From the NCBI RefSeq assembly GCF_004801405.1, contig NZ_SSOB01000010.1, positions 1-64,000 on the forward strand: DNA of 64,000 nucleotides, given 5' to 3'. Both the position numbers and the translations under genes were made by a program. The notes beneath the pieces are model-generated. The model saw only the letters and a program-made list of their open reading frames with translations, made no database searches and was not told the origin of the DNA. Shown piece after piece: positions 28,939 through 39,485 of this stretch. How positions within the stretch are numbered: position 1 is the stretch's first letter; each line of letters opens with the position of its first letter. This stretch comes from Cohnella fermenti. GTDB taxonomy: Bacteria; Bacillota; Bacilli; Paenibacillales; Paenibacillaceae.

Positions 28939-28969
28939 CAGAGCCGGTCCCCCCAAGGGACCGGCTCTG
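28939..28969 (-). terminator. Terminator of uvrA
   Basis: Perfect inverted repeat AGAGCCGGTCCC / GGGACCGGCTCT; on the minus strand it is followed by GTTTG. It lies ~100 nt after the uvrA stop; the gap holds nothing else. Confidence 0.65.
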
Positions 28970-29067
28970 CCGCATTCCATTCATTCTATGCGATTCGTTC
29001 GCCTAATCTATCAATTCGGCCAACCGCGCGGCCCATCAGCGTCTACGCGCCTATGCCCCGCCTGACT

Positions 29068-31932
29068 TCACCCCTGCGCCGCCGCCAGCGCCGCTTCCGT
29101 CCGGGCGCGATCGCGCTCCAGAACCGGCCCCAAGTAGCGCCCGGTATAGGAGTCAGCGTTCTGCGCAAGCTGCTCCGGCGTGCCGGTGCCGACGATCGTT
29201 CCGCCGCCGCTGCCGCCCTCCGGGCCGAGATCGATCAAATAATCAGCCGTCTTGATGACGTCCAGATTGTGCTCGATCACAAGCACGCTCTCGCCCGAAT
29301 CGACGAGCCGCTGCAGCACTTGCAGCAGACGGTCGATGTCGTCGGCGTGAAGCCCTGTCGTCGGCTCGTCGAGAATATAGAGCGTCTTGCCCGTGCTGCG
29401 CCGGTACAGCTCGGCGGCGAGCTTCACGCGCTGGGCTTCGCCGCCCGACATCGTTGTCGACGGCTGGCCGAGCGTCATGTAGCCGAGGCCGACGTCGAGC
29501 AGCGTGCTCACCTTGCGATGGATGCGCGGAATATTCTGGAAGAATTCCGTCGCCGCTTCAATCGTCATCTCCAGCACATCTGCAATATTCTTGCCCTTGT
29601 ACTTGACCTCCAGCGTCTCGCGGTTGTAGCGCTTGCCCTTGCACACCTCGCAAGGCACATAGACGTCCGGCAGGAAGTGCATCTCGATCTTGATGATCCC
29701 GTCGCCCTTGCACGCCTCGCAGCGTCCGCCCTTCACGTTGAAGCTGAAGCGCCCCTTCTTGTAGCCGCGAACCTTCGATTCGTTCGTCATCGCGAACACG
29801 TCGCGGATGTCGTCGAACAATCCCGTGTAGGTTGCCGGGTTCGACCGCGGCGTCCGTCCGATCGGAGATTGGTCGATGTCGATGACCTTCTCCAGATGCC
29901 GGATGCCAAGCATCTCCTTGTACTCGCCGGGACGCATCTTCGCCCGATTCAAGTCGCGCGCAAGCGTCTTGTACACGATCTCGTTGACGAGCGTCGACTT
30001 GCCGGAGCCGGACACCCCGGTAACCGCCGCGAAAACCCCAAGAGGAATCTTGACGCTCAAGTTCTTCAGGTTGTTCTCCTTCGCTCCCTTGACCTCGAGC
30101 CACTTGCCGTTCAGCTTCCGCCGATCAAGCGGCACCGGAATGAACCTCCGGCCGCTTAAGTAGGCTCCCGTCAGCGAATTCTCGTCCTCCATGACCTCTT
30201 CCGGAGTTCCTTGCGACACGACCCTCCCGCCGTGCACGCCCGCTCCGGGGCCGATATCGATCAGATAGTCCGCCGCCCGCATCGTGTCCTCGTCGTGCTC
30301 CACAACGATCAGCGTGTTGCCGAGATCGCGCATATGCTCGAGGGTCTGGATAAGCCGGTCGTTGTCCCGCTGATGCAGCCCGATGCTCGGCTCGTCGAGA
30401 ATGTAGAGAACCCCCATCAAGCTCGAACCGATCTGCGTCGCCAGCCGAATTCGCTGAGCCTCGCCGCCGGACAGCGTGCCCGCCGCCCGCGACATCGTCA
30501 GATAGTCCAGCCCGACGTTCACAAGGAATCCGAGGCGATTATTAATCTCCCTAAGAATAAGATTCGAGATTTGCAGCTCCTTCTCGTTCAGCTCGAGCCC
30601 GGCGAAGAACCGGCGAGCGTCTCCGATGGACAACGACGTCACATAAGAGATGTTCTCCCCGGCGATCGTCACGGCGAGCGTCTCCGGCTTCAGGCGATGC
30701 CCCTTGCACTTGCCGCACGGCCGAGCGCTCATGTACTCCTCGATGAACTCGCGGATGCCGTCGGACGCCGTATCCCGGTATCGGCGCTCCAGATTGTGCA
30801 CAATGCCCTCGAACGGAACGTGCGCATCCCGGCTATGGCCGAAGTCGTTCTCGTAACGGAAGCGAACCCGCTCCCCGCCCGTCCCGTACAACAAGGTATT
30901 CAATTGCTTGTCGCCAAGCTCGGACACCGGCTTGTCCATTGGAATGCCGTAGTGCTCGCACACCGCAGCCAGGAATTGGGGGTAATAGTTCGACGTGCTG
31001 CCCGCCCATGCTTCGAACGCCCCTTGCTCGATGCTCCGGTCGCGATCCGGCACCAGCAGCTCGGGATCGATAACCATCTTGGCCCCGAGGCCGTCGCATT
31101 CCGGGCAAGCCCCGAACGGCGAATTGAAGGAGAACATCCGCGGCGCCAGCTCCTCGATCGAGAAGCCGCACACCGGACAAGCGAGCTTCGAATTGAACAG
31201 CAGCTCCTCCTTGTCGATGATGTCCACAATCACCTGACCGTCGGACAGCTTGAGCGCCGTCTCGAGCGAATCCGCCAGCCGCGTCGCCACGTCGTCCTTC
31301 ACGACGATCCGGTCCACAACGACCTCGATCGAATGCTTCTTGTTCTTCTCGAGCTCGATCTTCTCCCCGAGATCGCGAATCTCCCCGTTGATTCGAACCC
31401 GAACGAAGCCCTGCTTCTGAATGTCGGCGAGCAGCTTGACGTGCTCTCCCTTGCGCCCGGAGACGATCGGAGCCAGAATCTGCAGCCGGGTCCGCTCCGG
31501 ATACTCCATGATTCGGTCCACCATCTGCTCCACCGTCTGCGAAGTGATCTCCACTCCGTGGTCCGGGCAGTGGGGCCGCCCGATCCGGGCAAACAGAAGA
31601 CGCAGATAGTCGTAAATCTCGGTCACCGTGCCGACCGTCGAACGGGGGTTGCGGCTTGTCGTCTTCTGATCGATCGAGATCGCAGGCGAGAGACCGTCGA
31701 TCGAATCGACATCCGGCTTGTCCATCTGGCCGAGAAACTGCCGTGCGTACGCCGAGAGCGACTCCACGTAGCGCCGCTGCCCTTCCGCGTAAATCGTGTC
31801 GAACGCCAGCGAAGACTTGCCCGAGCCGCTCAGTCCAGTCAAGACGACGAACTTGTCGCGCGGGATGGTCACGTCGATGTTCTTCAGATTATGGGCGCGC
31901 GCGCCCTTGATGACGATGTTCTCATTGGCCAA
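29068..31932 (-). CDS. uvrA: Excinuclease ABC subunit A
   Basis: UvrA is the damage-recognition ATPase of nucleotide excision repair. The 954-residue product has two ABC modules (Walker [14 protein letters not shown] and [13 protein letters not shown]; signatures [12 protein letters not shown] and [36 protein letters not shown]) and two CxxC zinc modules (CPVC...CPEC; CEAC...CEVC). The TTG at 31932 gives the canonical start ([14 protein letters not shown]) and sits 8 nt after AAAGGGG; in-frame ATGs upstream lie in the leader. It has its own SOS promoter and is separated from uvrB by three plus-strand genes, unlike the uvrBA operon of Bacillus. Confidence 0.97.
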   Translation of the reverse strand: MANENIVIKGARAHNLKNIDVTIPRDKFVVLTGLSGSGKSSLAFDTIYAEGQRRYVESLSAYARQFLGQMDKPDVDSIDGLSPAISIDQKTTSRNPRSTVGTVTEIYDYLRLLFARIGRPHCPDHGVEITSQTVEQMVDRIMEYPERTRLQILAPIVSGRKGEHVKLLADIQKQGFVRVRINGEIRDLGEKIELEKNKKHSIEVVVDRIVVKDDVATRLADSLETALKLSDGQVIVDIIDKEELLFNSKLACPVCGFSIEELAPRMFSFNSPFGACPECDGLGAKMVIDPELLVPDRDRSIEQGAFEAWAGSTSNYYPQFLAAVCEHYGIPMDKPVSELGDKQLNTLLYGTGGERVRFRYENDFGHSRDAHVPFEGIVHNLERRYRDTASDGIREFIEEYMSARPCGKCKGHRLKPETLAVTIAGENISYVTSLSIGDARRFFAGLELNEKELQISNLILREINNRLGFLVNVGLDYLTMSRAAGTLSGGEAQRIRLATQIGSSLMGVLYILDEPSIGLHQRDNDRLIQTLEHMRDLGNTLIVVEHDEDTMRAADYLIDIGPGAGVHGGRVVSQGTPEEVMEDENSLTGAYLSGRRFIPVPLDRRKLNGKWLEVKGAKENNLKNLSVKIPLGVFAAVTGVSGSGKSTLVNEIVYKTLARDLNRAKMRPGEYKEMLGIRHLEKVIDIDQSPIGRTPRSNPATYTGLFDDIRDVFAMTNESKVRGYKKGRFSFNVKGGRCEACKGDGIIKIEMHFLPDVYVPCEVCKGKRYNRETLEVKYKGKNIADVLEMTIEAATEFFQNIPRIHRKVSTLLDVGLGYMTLGQPSTTMSGGEAQRVKLAAELYRRSTGKTLYILDEPTTGLHADDIDRLLQVLQRLVDSGESVLVIEHNLDVIKTADYLIDLGPEGGSGGGTIVGTGTPEQLAQNADSYTGRYLGPVLERDRARTEAALAAAQG

Positions 31933-31999
31933 CGGTAAAGCCCCTTTCGTTACGGTCATTGCGAGCCGGCGCCGAGCCGCCGCGATTATCCGTTCATAA

Positions 32000-32012
32000 G
32001 AATATGTGTTCC
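32000..32012 (-). promoter_or_regulatory. LexA (DinR) box of uvrA
   Basis: Minus strand GGAACACATATTC matches the Gram-positive SOS box GAAC-N4-GTTC with one mismatch and the purine/pyrimidine pattern ACAT. It lies 5 nt downstream of the -10. Confidence 0.7.
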
Positions 32013-32017
32013 CATCC

Positions 32018-32046
32018 ATTATAGCGAAGCCCTCTTTAGGTTGCAA
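32018..32046 (-). promoter_or_regulatory. Promoter of uvrA
   Basis: TTGCAA (32041-32046), 17 nt spacer, TATAAT (32018-32023) on the minus strand. Confidence 0.8.
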
Positions 32047-32066
32047 ATGGCAATCTTCCCCCTCGG

Positions 32067-32095
32067 TTGTCCCGACCCCAAAACTCGAATACAAT
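32067..32095 (+). promoter_or_regulatory. Promoter of the GNAT-SDR pair
   Basis: TTGTCC (32067-32072), 17 nt spacer, TACAAT (32090-32095), 58 nt before the TTG start at 32154 and divergent from the uvrA promoter. Confidence 0.65.
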
Positions 32096-32153
32096 CACAG
32101 GTAGAGACCAACCTACACGGCACTCGCATTCCACATGAAGGAGCGACATCATC

Positions 32154-32702
32154 TTGGCTTATGACGAAGAAAGCTTGCTGTTCGCATTCGCCGAACGAGC
32201 CGATCTGCCCGCCATCGTCGACATCTATAACGGAACGATCTCCTCCCGCATGGTGACGGCCGACCTCAATCCGGTCACGGCGGAAGAGCGCTTGCCCTGG
32301 TTCGAATCCCACACGCCGGACCGCAGGCCGATCTGGGTCGCGAAGCGAGGCGGAGAACTGCTTGCCTGGGCAAGCCTTGGCGATTTCTACGGAAGACCGG
32401 CGTACAACGGCACGGCGGAGCTAAGTGTCTACGTTGCGGAGGCGGCCAGGGGAACCGGCGTCGGCACCCGGATCGTGCAGCATGTGTTCGCGGAGTGTCC
32501 CCGCCTGCGGGTGAACACGATTCTCGGGTTCGTGTTCGCTCATAACGCCCCGAGCATCGGGCTGCTTCGCAAGCTCGGCTTCGAGCAATGGGGCTACTAT
32601 CCGGAAGTGGCGGAGCTCGACGGAGTCCTCCGGGATCTTGCCATCCTGGGCATCAAAATCGAAAGCGAGGAGAAGCCGAATGAATCTGGGATTGGAAAAT
32701 AA
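32154..32702 (+). CDS. GNAT family N-acetyltransferase (phosphinothricin-acetyltransferase-like)
   Basis: The 182-residue protein has the GNAT fold pattern of the PAT subgroup: FAERADLPAIVDIYNGTI at the N terminus, WVAKRGGELLAWASLGDFYGRPAYNGTAELSVYV, the acetyl-CoA loop EAARGTGVGTRIV (R/QxxGxG/A) and HNAPSIGLLRKLGFEQWGYYPEV. It would acetylate a small amine, perhaps an antibiotic or amino-acid analogue; the substrate cannot be read from sequence. The start is TTG at 32154 with AAGGAG 10 nt upstream. Its end overlaps the SDR gene by 23 bp, so both are translated from one message. Confidence 0.88.
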   Translation: MAYDEESLLFAFAERADLPAIVDIYNGTISSRMVTADLNPVTAEERLPWFESHTPDRRPIWVAKRGGELLAWASLGDFYGRPAYNGTAELSVYVAEAARGTGVGTRIVQHVFAECPRLRVNTILGFVFAHNAPSIGLLRKLGFEQWGYYPEVAELDGVLRDLAILGIKIESEEKPNESGIGK

Positions 32703-33471
32703 ATCGGTATTCGTCGCCGCAGCCAGCAAAGGCATCGGCAAAGCGATTGCGTTGGAGTATGCCCGCGAGGGCGCCAGAGTCACGATTGCGAGCCGCGATA
32801 AAGATCGGTTGCAGGCCGCTCGGGACGAGATTGCCGCAGCTTCCGGCCTCGTTCCGCACGTCGTGCAGTTGGACGTCAGGAGCCCGGAGGAGGTTCGTGC
32901 CGCCATCCAATCGGCCGTCGCCCGTCATGGCGGGCTCGACGTTCTTGTGACGAACGCCGGCGGGCCTCCCCAGGGAGGCTTCGAAGCATTCGACGATGCC
33001 GGCTGGCAGGGCGGCTTCGAGCTCACGCTGCTCAGCGTCGTTCGCTTGATCCGCGAGTCCCTGCCCCATCTGCGTGCGGCTTCGGACGGCGGCCGGATCG
33101 TGAACATCGCCTCCGTATCCGTCAAGGAGCCGATCCCGAACCTGATCCTGTCGAACGTATTCCGCGCCGGCGTGCAATCGCTCGCCAAGACGCTCTCGCT
33201 GGAGCTGGCGCCCGATCGCATCCTGATCAACACCGTCGCCCCCGGACGAATCGGCACCGATCGCATCGCCCAACTCGACAGCTTGCGAGCCGAACGAACG
33301 GGTCAGACCGTCGACCAAGTCCGCCAAGCCGCCAACGCAGCCATCCCGCTCGGCCGCGCCGGCATGCCGGAAGAATTCGCCAAGGCGGCCGTCTTCCTCG
33401 GCTCCTTCGCCAACAGCTATGTCACCGGCCAAGCCCTCCTCGTCGACGGCGGAACGGTCCGCTCTCTTTGA
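32680..33471 (+). CDS. SDR-fold oxidoreductase homologue lacking the catalytic Tyr and Lys
   Basis: A 263-residue classical-type short-chain dehydrogenase/reductase by fold: an N-terminal nucleotide motif altered to AAASKGIGKA (TGxxxGIG family), SRD after beta 2, LDVRSP, TNAGGPP and a C-terminal GRAGMPEEFAKAAVFLGS...YVTGQALLVDGG. The active-site YxxxK is replaced by SNVFR (Ser158, Arg162), while Ser145 remains. A subgroup of 3-oxoacyl-ACP-reductase-like proteins shows the same replacement, so it may bind nucleotide without normal reduction. ATG at 32680 follows AGGAG at 7 nt. It is coupled to the GNAT gene. Confidence 0.88.
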   Translation: MNLGLENKSVFVAAASKGIGKAIALEYAREGARVTIASRDKDRLQAARDEIAAASGLVPHVVQLDVRSPEEVRAAIQSAVARHGGLDVLVTNAGGPPQGGFEAFDDAGWQGGFELTLLSVVRLIRESLPHLRAASDGGRIVNIASVSVKEPIPNLILSNVFRAGVQSLAKTLSLELAPDRILINTVAPGRIGTDRIAQLDSLRAERTGQTVDQVRQAANAAIPLGRAGMPEEFAKAAVFLGSFANSYVTGQALLVDGGTVRSL

Positions 33472-33478
33472 ACCTCAC

Positions 33479-33530
33479 ATCGGGGCAGCGCGGCCTGAGC
33501 AGCCGTCTCCACCGCTGCCCCGATCCCTTT
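33479..33530 (+). terminator. Terminator of the GNAT-SDR operon
   Basis: ATCGGGGCAGCG and CGCTGCCCCGAT, a perfect 12-bp inverted repeat with a 22 nt loop, followed by CCCTTT; directly after the SDR stop. Confidence 0.6.
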
Positions 33531-33657
33531 GACACACAACCCTCGTTCTAATCGATTATGCCTCCTCTCCCCTTCGTTCAGGAACCGTGCAAGGATGTTT
33601 GCTTCATAGAAGCCCTGCCGTTCGCCTTTTTTTTCGCCAATTTCCCACTGATAAGAT

Positions 33658-33685
33658 TTGCATTCCTCCCATAAAATGCTATAAT
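33658..33685 (+). promoter_or_regulatory. Promoter of the IS1595-derived gene
   Basis: TTGCAT (33658-33663), 16 nt spacer, perfect TATAAT (33680-33685), 43 nt before the ATG at 33728. Confidence 0.75.
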
Positions 33686-33691
33686 AAACAA

Positions 33692-33703
33692 GAACAAATG
33701 TTC
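33692..33703 (+). promoter_or_regulatory. LexA (DinR) box of the IS1595-derived gene
   Basis: GAACAAATGTTC has both perfect half-sites (GAAC, GTTC) and a central AAAT that fits the RNRY rule of the Gram-positive SOS box; only the outermost C/G are A/T. It starts 6 nt after the -10, the same placement as at uvrA and uvrB. Confidence 0.7.
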
Positions 33704-33727
33704 TGTTTTTTTGGAGGGGGAAATGTT

Positions 33728-34606
33728 ATGTTCGGTAGCTATGCGGAGTATCTTACGGCGCGCGGCGGCGAAGCGGCTTGTTTGGCTTATTTTATCCATT
33801 GCCGGTGGCCGGAAGGATTCCACTGCCCGCTCTGTGGTCATCGCTCAGCCTATACGATCACAACTCGCCGAATGCCTCTCTATGAATGCGTTCGCTGCCG
33901 CCTTCAGACTTCCGTGACTTCGGGCACTTGCATGGAAGGCACGCGGACCCCGCTATCGAAGTGGCTGATCGCTATGGAACGAATGGGTGATCCGCAATCT
34001 GGCATTAATGCCGTTCAGCTTGCCAAGCTGATTAACGTGACCTACAAGACGGCTTATTCCATGATGAATAAGATTCGCGAGAGTCTGCTTGGCTGCGGGA
34101 CAACGCTTCTTAGCGGGCGCATCGAAGCTGGCCTGGCTGTATTCGGGACTCCCGGCAAGCTCATCCTGGAAATAGGCGATCGGCAGCAACCGTTAGCCAT
34201 TGCCACCGAGATTGACGACTCCAACCGTCCTAAGCGCATGACTTGGGTGATGCTGGAACGCGGCCAGATGAATGGCCGCTGTATGATTAGGGACACCTGG
34301 CGTGAATTCAAACATCAATGCTTCGCTTCCGATCCCGTCAGCCAAGCCAACGAGGTGCATCGATCCTGGTTTCTGACCGTTCGTCATTGCCGGACGATGA
34401 CTCCAATTATTCGCAAGGAATTCCAACGAATCCAGACGACCTATCACGGCATCGGACTGGCTTCTTTGCCTAAGTACCTGGCCGAGTCGGTCTTCCGTTG
34501 GAATGCTCTGCAGAACGAAGAAGATTTGCTTCGACTTACCGTTCAAGCCTGTCAGTCCAGTTGCCGTGCAGAGCGATCCGATCCCTTCCTCAGGCTTGCC
34601 TGCTAA
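33728..34606 (+). CDS. IS1595/ISXO2-transposase-derived zinc-ribbon protein, DDE residues lost
   Basis: The 292-residue protein starts like an IS1595-family transposase: zinc ribbon (Cys33, Cys36, Cys54, Cys57), then RLQTSVTSGT...TPLSKWLIAMERM and INAVQLAKLINVTYKTAYSMMNKIRESL, the DNA-binding helix region. The catalytic half is altered: where the family has VEVDETYIGG the protein has IEAGLAVFG, and the usual H/N...EGFW site reads RTMTPIIRKEF, although the closing YHGIG...YLAESVFRWNAL is still recognisable. No terminal inverted repeats were seen at its borders. ATG follows GGAGGGGG at 7 nt. A strong promoter and LexA box upstream suggest an exapted, damage-inducible DNA-binding protein (inference). 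Confidence 0.75.
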   Translation: MFGSYAEYLTARGGEAACLAYFIHCRWPEGFHCPLCGHRSAYTITTRRMPLYECVRCRLQTSVTSGTCMEGTRTPLSKWLIAMERMGDPQSGINAVQLAKLINVTYKTAYSMMNKIRESLLGCGTTLLSGRIEAGLAVFGTPGKLILEIGDRQQPLAIATEIDDSNRPKRMTWVMLERGQMNGRCMIRDTWREFKHQCFASDPVSQANEVHRSWFLTVRHCRTMTPIIRKEFQRIQTTYHGIGLASLPKYLAESVFRWNALQNEEDLLRLTVQACQSSCRAERSDPFLRLAC

Positions 34607-34675
34607 TCTAAAGACGAATGCGGAGGCGGGCAAGACTTCCTGCTGCCCCTGATGCGATCAATTATCGTTATATTT

Positions 34676-34795
34676 GCGTGCGTCGGATTGGCGTACCTTC
34701 GATTGGCGTGCGTCGGATTGGCGTACGTTCGATTGGCGCGTTCTCGATTGGTCCGTGCACGATTGGCGTGCCTTAGTTTGGTCTGCGTTGGCGAA
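34676..34795. repeat. 15-bp tandem repeat, 8 units
   Basis: Eight consecutive 15-bp units of the type GCGTGCGTCGGATTG / GCGTACGTTCGATTG, decaying toward the right. Any frame reads as a pentapeptide repeat (for example ASDWR-TFDWR), but the flanking frames are short and lack good starts. The remainder of 34607-34950 shows nothing gene-like that I trust. Confidence 0.85.
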
Positions 34796-34956
34796 GCTTC
34801 TTCAAGGTTGGCGAACCTTGGCCTTCCCAATGACGCAAGCGCTTCCTGAGCAAGCGGGAGAGGAGGCATAATGAAAAAAAAAGAGATAGTATTGCTCGGG
34901 GACGGAGCGGAGATGGCGACGAGGACGAGGACGAAGACAGAGCCCCTGCAAGCAGG

Positions 34957-35003
34957 TAAACAAACAACGCCGGAAGGACATTGGTGCAGGCGTCCGGCCG
35001 GCG
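34957..35003 (-). terminator. Terminator of uvrB
   Basis: Minus strand CGCCGG-cc-GGAC ... GTCC-tt-CCGGCG followed by TTGTTTGTTT, 38 nt after the uvrB stop. Confidence 0.72.
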
Positions 35004-35041
35004 CTTGGGTGCAGCGTCATTTCGCTTGGAGGCTTATTGGC

Positions 35042-37048
<2,007 letters not shown>

Positions 37049-37088
37049 GAATGGTGCACCTCCGTGTTTTGGTTTATTTTCAGCCGAT

Positions 37089-37102
37089 CGAATGTATGTT
37101 CC
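37089..37102 (-). promoter_or_regulatory. LexA (DinR) box of uvrB
   Basis: Minus strand GGAACATACATTCG: GAAC, ATAC (fits RNRY), ATTC (one mismatch from GTTC) and the flanking G. It begins 6 nt after the -10. Confidence 0.7.
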
Positions 37103-37108
37103 CATCCC

Positions 37109-37137
37109 ATTATAACTATCGTCCGCATTCGCGTCAA
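37109..37137 (-). promoter_or_regulatory. Promoter of uvrB
   Basis: TTGACG (37132-37137), 17 nt spacer, TATAAT (37109-37114) on the minus strand. A plus-strand TATAAT at 37169-37174 may serve the divergent SPFH gene, but its -35 is poor. Confidence 0.8.
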
Positions 37138-37218
37138 AAGCGACCTACTGCAACTCTCCACCGTAAAGTATAATAGATTCAACCAGGTGAATGGAAATTA
37201 TCCGACGGAGGTAACGCT

Positions 37219-38232
37219 ATGGGACTGTTCTCCTTCTTAAAGGGCCAATTTATCGAGGTGATCGAATGGCTCGGCGACAAAGAATCGATGGTTTACCGCT
37301 TCCCGGCTTACGATAACGCGATTAAAATGGGAGCCAAGCTCGTCGTACGCGAATCGCAGACGGCCATCTTCCTGAACGAGGGGCAGATCGCGGACGTGTT
37401 CGGCCCCGGAACATACACGCTCAATACGCAAAATATGCCGGTGCTGACCGCCTTGAGATCGTGGAAACACGGGTTCAACTCGCCGTTCAAGGCGGATGTG
37501 TTCTTCGTCAGCACCGCAAGCTTCCCGAACCTGAAGTGGGGGACGACGAACCCGGTCATCATGCGCGACACGGAGTTCGGCATGATTCGGCTGCGCGGCT
37601 TCGGCAGCTACTCCATCCGGGTCGGCGATCCCGCACTCTTCCTTCGCGAGATTATCGGGACGAGCTCCAGCTTCGCTCCCGAGCAGATTGCCGGGTACTT
37701 GAAGTCGATTATCGTGACCGGAGTCAGCGACCGCATCGGGGAATCGAACATTCCGGTGGCCGACCTCGCCTCTTCCTACGAGGAGTTGGGCCGCGATATC
37801 TCCAAGCTGCTTCAACCGAAGTTCGGCGCCATGGGACTTGCGCTGACCGGGCTTCAAGTGGAGAACCTGAGTCTGCCGGAGGATGTCGAGAAGATGATCG
37901 ATCGCAGATCCTCGATGAACATTGCCGGGAATCTCGATCAGTATATGAAGTATCAGGCGGCGGAAGCGCTGCGCGAAGCGGCGAATAATCCCGATTCCGG
38001 AGCGGCCGGCACGGGCGCCGGACTCGGGGCGGGCATGGCGATGGGCCAGATGTTCGCCCAGGCGATGAACGGAGGCGGAGCCGCGAATACGGGAGCCTCG
38101 TCCGCGGGAGCTGCGAATGCCGGCGCTGCGAATTCGGGCTCCCCTTCGGGCAAGAAGAGCTTCTGCTCGGAATGCGGGCAGTCTCTGGCCGCCGGCGCGA
38201 AGTTCTGTTCCGGCTGCGGAACGAAGGTGTAA
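37219..38232 (+). CDS. SPFH-domain protein with C-terminal zinc ribbon (YdjI-like)
   Basis: The 337-residue protein resembles B. subtilis YdjI, an SPFH (flotillin-like) protein linked to the PspA membrane-stress system. The first ~215 residues are the 'virion core'/SPFH-type domain (MGLFSFLKGQFIEVIEW, VVRESQTAIFLNEGQIADVFGPGTYTL, NLKWGTTNPVIMRDTEFGMIRLRGFGSYSIRV), then helices, a Gly/Ala/Asn-rich linker (~260-315) and a terminal CxxC...CxxC zinc ribbon (FCSECGQSL...FCSGCG). GGAGGT lies 6 nt before the ATG. Downstream is a zinc-ribbon membrane protein like YdjG, the usual partner that recruits it to membranes. Confidence 0.88.
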   Translation: MGLFSFLKGQFIEVIEWLGDKESMVYRFPAYDNAIKMGAKLVVRESQTAIFLNEGQIADVFGPGTYTLNTQNMPVLTALRSWKHGFNSPFKADVFFVSTASFPNLKWGTTNPVIMRDTEFGMIRLRGFGSYSIRVGDPALFLREIIGTSSSFAPEQIAGYLKSIIVTGVSDRIGESNIPVADLASSYEELGRDISKLLQPKFGAMGLALTGLQVENLSLPEDVEKMIDRRSSMNIAGNLDQYMKYQAAEALREAANNPDSGAAGTGAGLGAGMAMGQMFAQAMNGGGAANTGASSAGAANAGAANSGSPSGKKSFCSECGQSLAAGAKFCSGCGTKV

Positions 38233-38238
38233 GGGACG

Positions 38239-39357
38239 ATGACGATGGAAGCGACACCTCCTTCATCCCCGGAACCGATCACCTTCCCCTGCAAGAGCTG
38301 CGGGGGGCCGATGCACTTCGACTCCGAAGCGCAAGCGATGAAGTGCCAGTACTGCGGCCGCGAAGAAGCCATCGTCTCCTCGGACGAGCGGCCGGTCGAA
38401 TACGATCTGGAGCTGGATGCGGAGGCGGACCCGAAGCGCAAGGACTGGGGCATCAAGCAGCAAGCCGTCAAGTGCGAGAACTGCGGAGGGGTGAGCCTGA
38501 TCCCCCTCCTCCAGACCGCGACGCTCTGCGCGTTCTGCGGCTCGCCCAAGGTGCTCCTGCAAGAGGACGCCGCCGATGCGATCCGTCCGGAGACGATGAT
38601 TCCGTTCCAGGTGTCCAAGAGTGAAGCCGTGAATGCATTCCGCGCCTGGAAGAAGAAGCGCTGGTTCGTGCCGAACGCGTTCAAGAAAGGGCAGATCGAC
38701 TCCGCCCTGACCGGAATTTACATTCCCTACTGGACGTTCGATTCCGACACGTATTCGAATTATTCCGCGGAGCGCGGGGATTACCATTACCGGAACGAGA
38801 CGCGGACAAGGGTCGTGAACGGGAGGCGCGAGACGTATACCGAGAGGGTTCGCTATACGGTCTGGCGGCATGTCTCGGGCGATTACGGACGCTCCTTCGA
38901 CGATGTGCTCATCCCCGCTTCCGGCCAATACGACGGCGAGCTGCTGCAGAAGCTCGGCAACTTCCGCCTCGAGAAGCTGACCGGCTACCTTCCCGAATAC
39001 TTAAGCGGCTATGTCGCCGAGAAGTATTCGGTGAACCGAAGCGAAGGCTGGCAGCGGGCAAGGAATCGGATGAGCAGCACGCTGCATAATGAGATCCGGC
39101 AACGAATCGGCGGGGACGAGATTCGGGGGCTGCGGGTCGGAACGAACTACTTCAATCGCACCTACAAACACATTCTGCTGCCGGTCTGGAACGCCAATTA
39201 CAAGTACAGGAACAAGCCTTACCGGTATATGGTGAACGGTCAGACCGGCCTCGTGTCCGGGCTCGTGCCTCGCAGTGCCGTGAAAATCACGTTTTTTGTG
39301 CTTTTCTGCCTGGCGGTGGCGATTCCGATTATTTGGTGGTTCATGCAGAACGAATAG
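38239..39357 (+). CDS. Zinc-ribbon membrane-anchored protein (YdjG-like)
   Basis: A 372-residue protein with two N-terminal CxxC zinc ribbons (CKSCGGPM...CQYCGRE and CENCGG...CAFCGSPK), a central beta-rich domain (PFQVSKSEAVNAFRAWKKKRWFVP, IYIPYWTFDSDTYSNY, RDTRTRVVNG-type region) and one C-terminal transmembrane helix (~345-368). This order matches the YdjG/'TFIIB-type zinc ribbon' proteins of the ydjFGHI locus in Bacillus, which tether YdjI and PspA to the membrane. The start is ATG at 38239, 6 nt after the SPFH gene, so translation is probably coupled. No pspA homologue is seen in the window. Confidence 0.82.
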   Translation: MTMEATPPSSPEPITFPCKSCGGPMHFDSEAQAMKCQYCGREEAIVSSDERPVEYDLELDAEADPKRKDWGIKQQAVKCENCGGVSLIPLLQTATLCAFCGSPKVLLQEDAADAIRPETMIPFQVSKSEAVNAFRAWKKKRWFVPNAFKKGQIDSALTGIYIPYWTFDSDTYSNYSAERGDYHYRNETRTRVVNGRRETYTERVRYTVWRHVSGDYGRSFDDVLIPASGQYDGELLQKLGNFRLEKLTGYLPEYLSGYVAEKYSVNRSEGWQRARNRMSSTLHNEIRQRIGGDEIRGLRVGTNYFNRTYKHILLPVWNANYKYRNKPYRYMVNGQTGLVSGLVPRSAVKITFFVLFCLAVAIPIIWWFMQNE

Positions 39358-39365
39358 CACGGCGA

Positions 39366-39390
39366 GGGTCCGAAGCGCAGCTTCGGGCCC
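39366..39390. repeat. Hairpin after the YdjG-like gene
   Basis: GGTCCGAAGC-GCA-GCTTCGGGCC: a compact 10-bp stem just after the stop. It lacks a U-run but may act as a terminator. Confidence 0.4.
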
Positions 39391-39411
39391 CTTGCAGCGG
39401 CTTCGGGACTC

Positions 39412-39440
39412 TTGCATAAGAAGCGACAATGCGATACACT
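39412..39440 (+). promoter_or_regulatory. Promoter of sdpRI
   Basis: TTGCAT (39412-39417), 17 nt spacer, TACACT (39435-39440). Confidence 0.6.
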
Positions 39441-39442
39441 TT

Positions 39443-39462
39443 ATTTAGATGATTATCTAAAT
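39443..39462 (+). promoter_or_regulatory. ArsR/SdpR-type operator
   Basis: Perfect 8-bp inverted repeat ATTTAGAT-gatt-ATCTAAAT placed immediately after the -10, over the predicted transcription start. This is the usual place and form of an ArsR-family autoregulatory operator. Confidence 0.7.
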
Positions 39463-39485
39463 ATCTAATGAAGAGGCGGCTTCCT

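Noticed and set aside
33587..34620. Intact insertion sequence
   Set aside because: No terminal inverted repeats or target duplication were found, and the catalytic acidic residues are missing.
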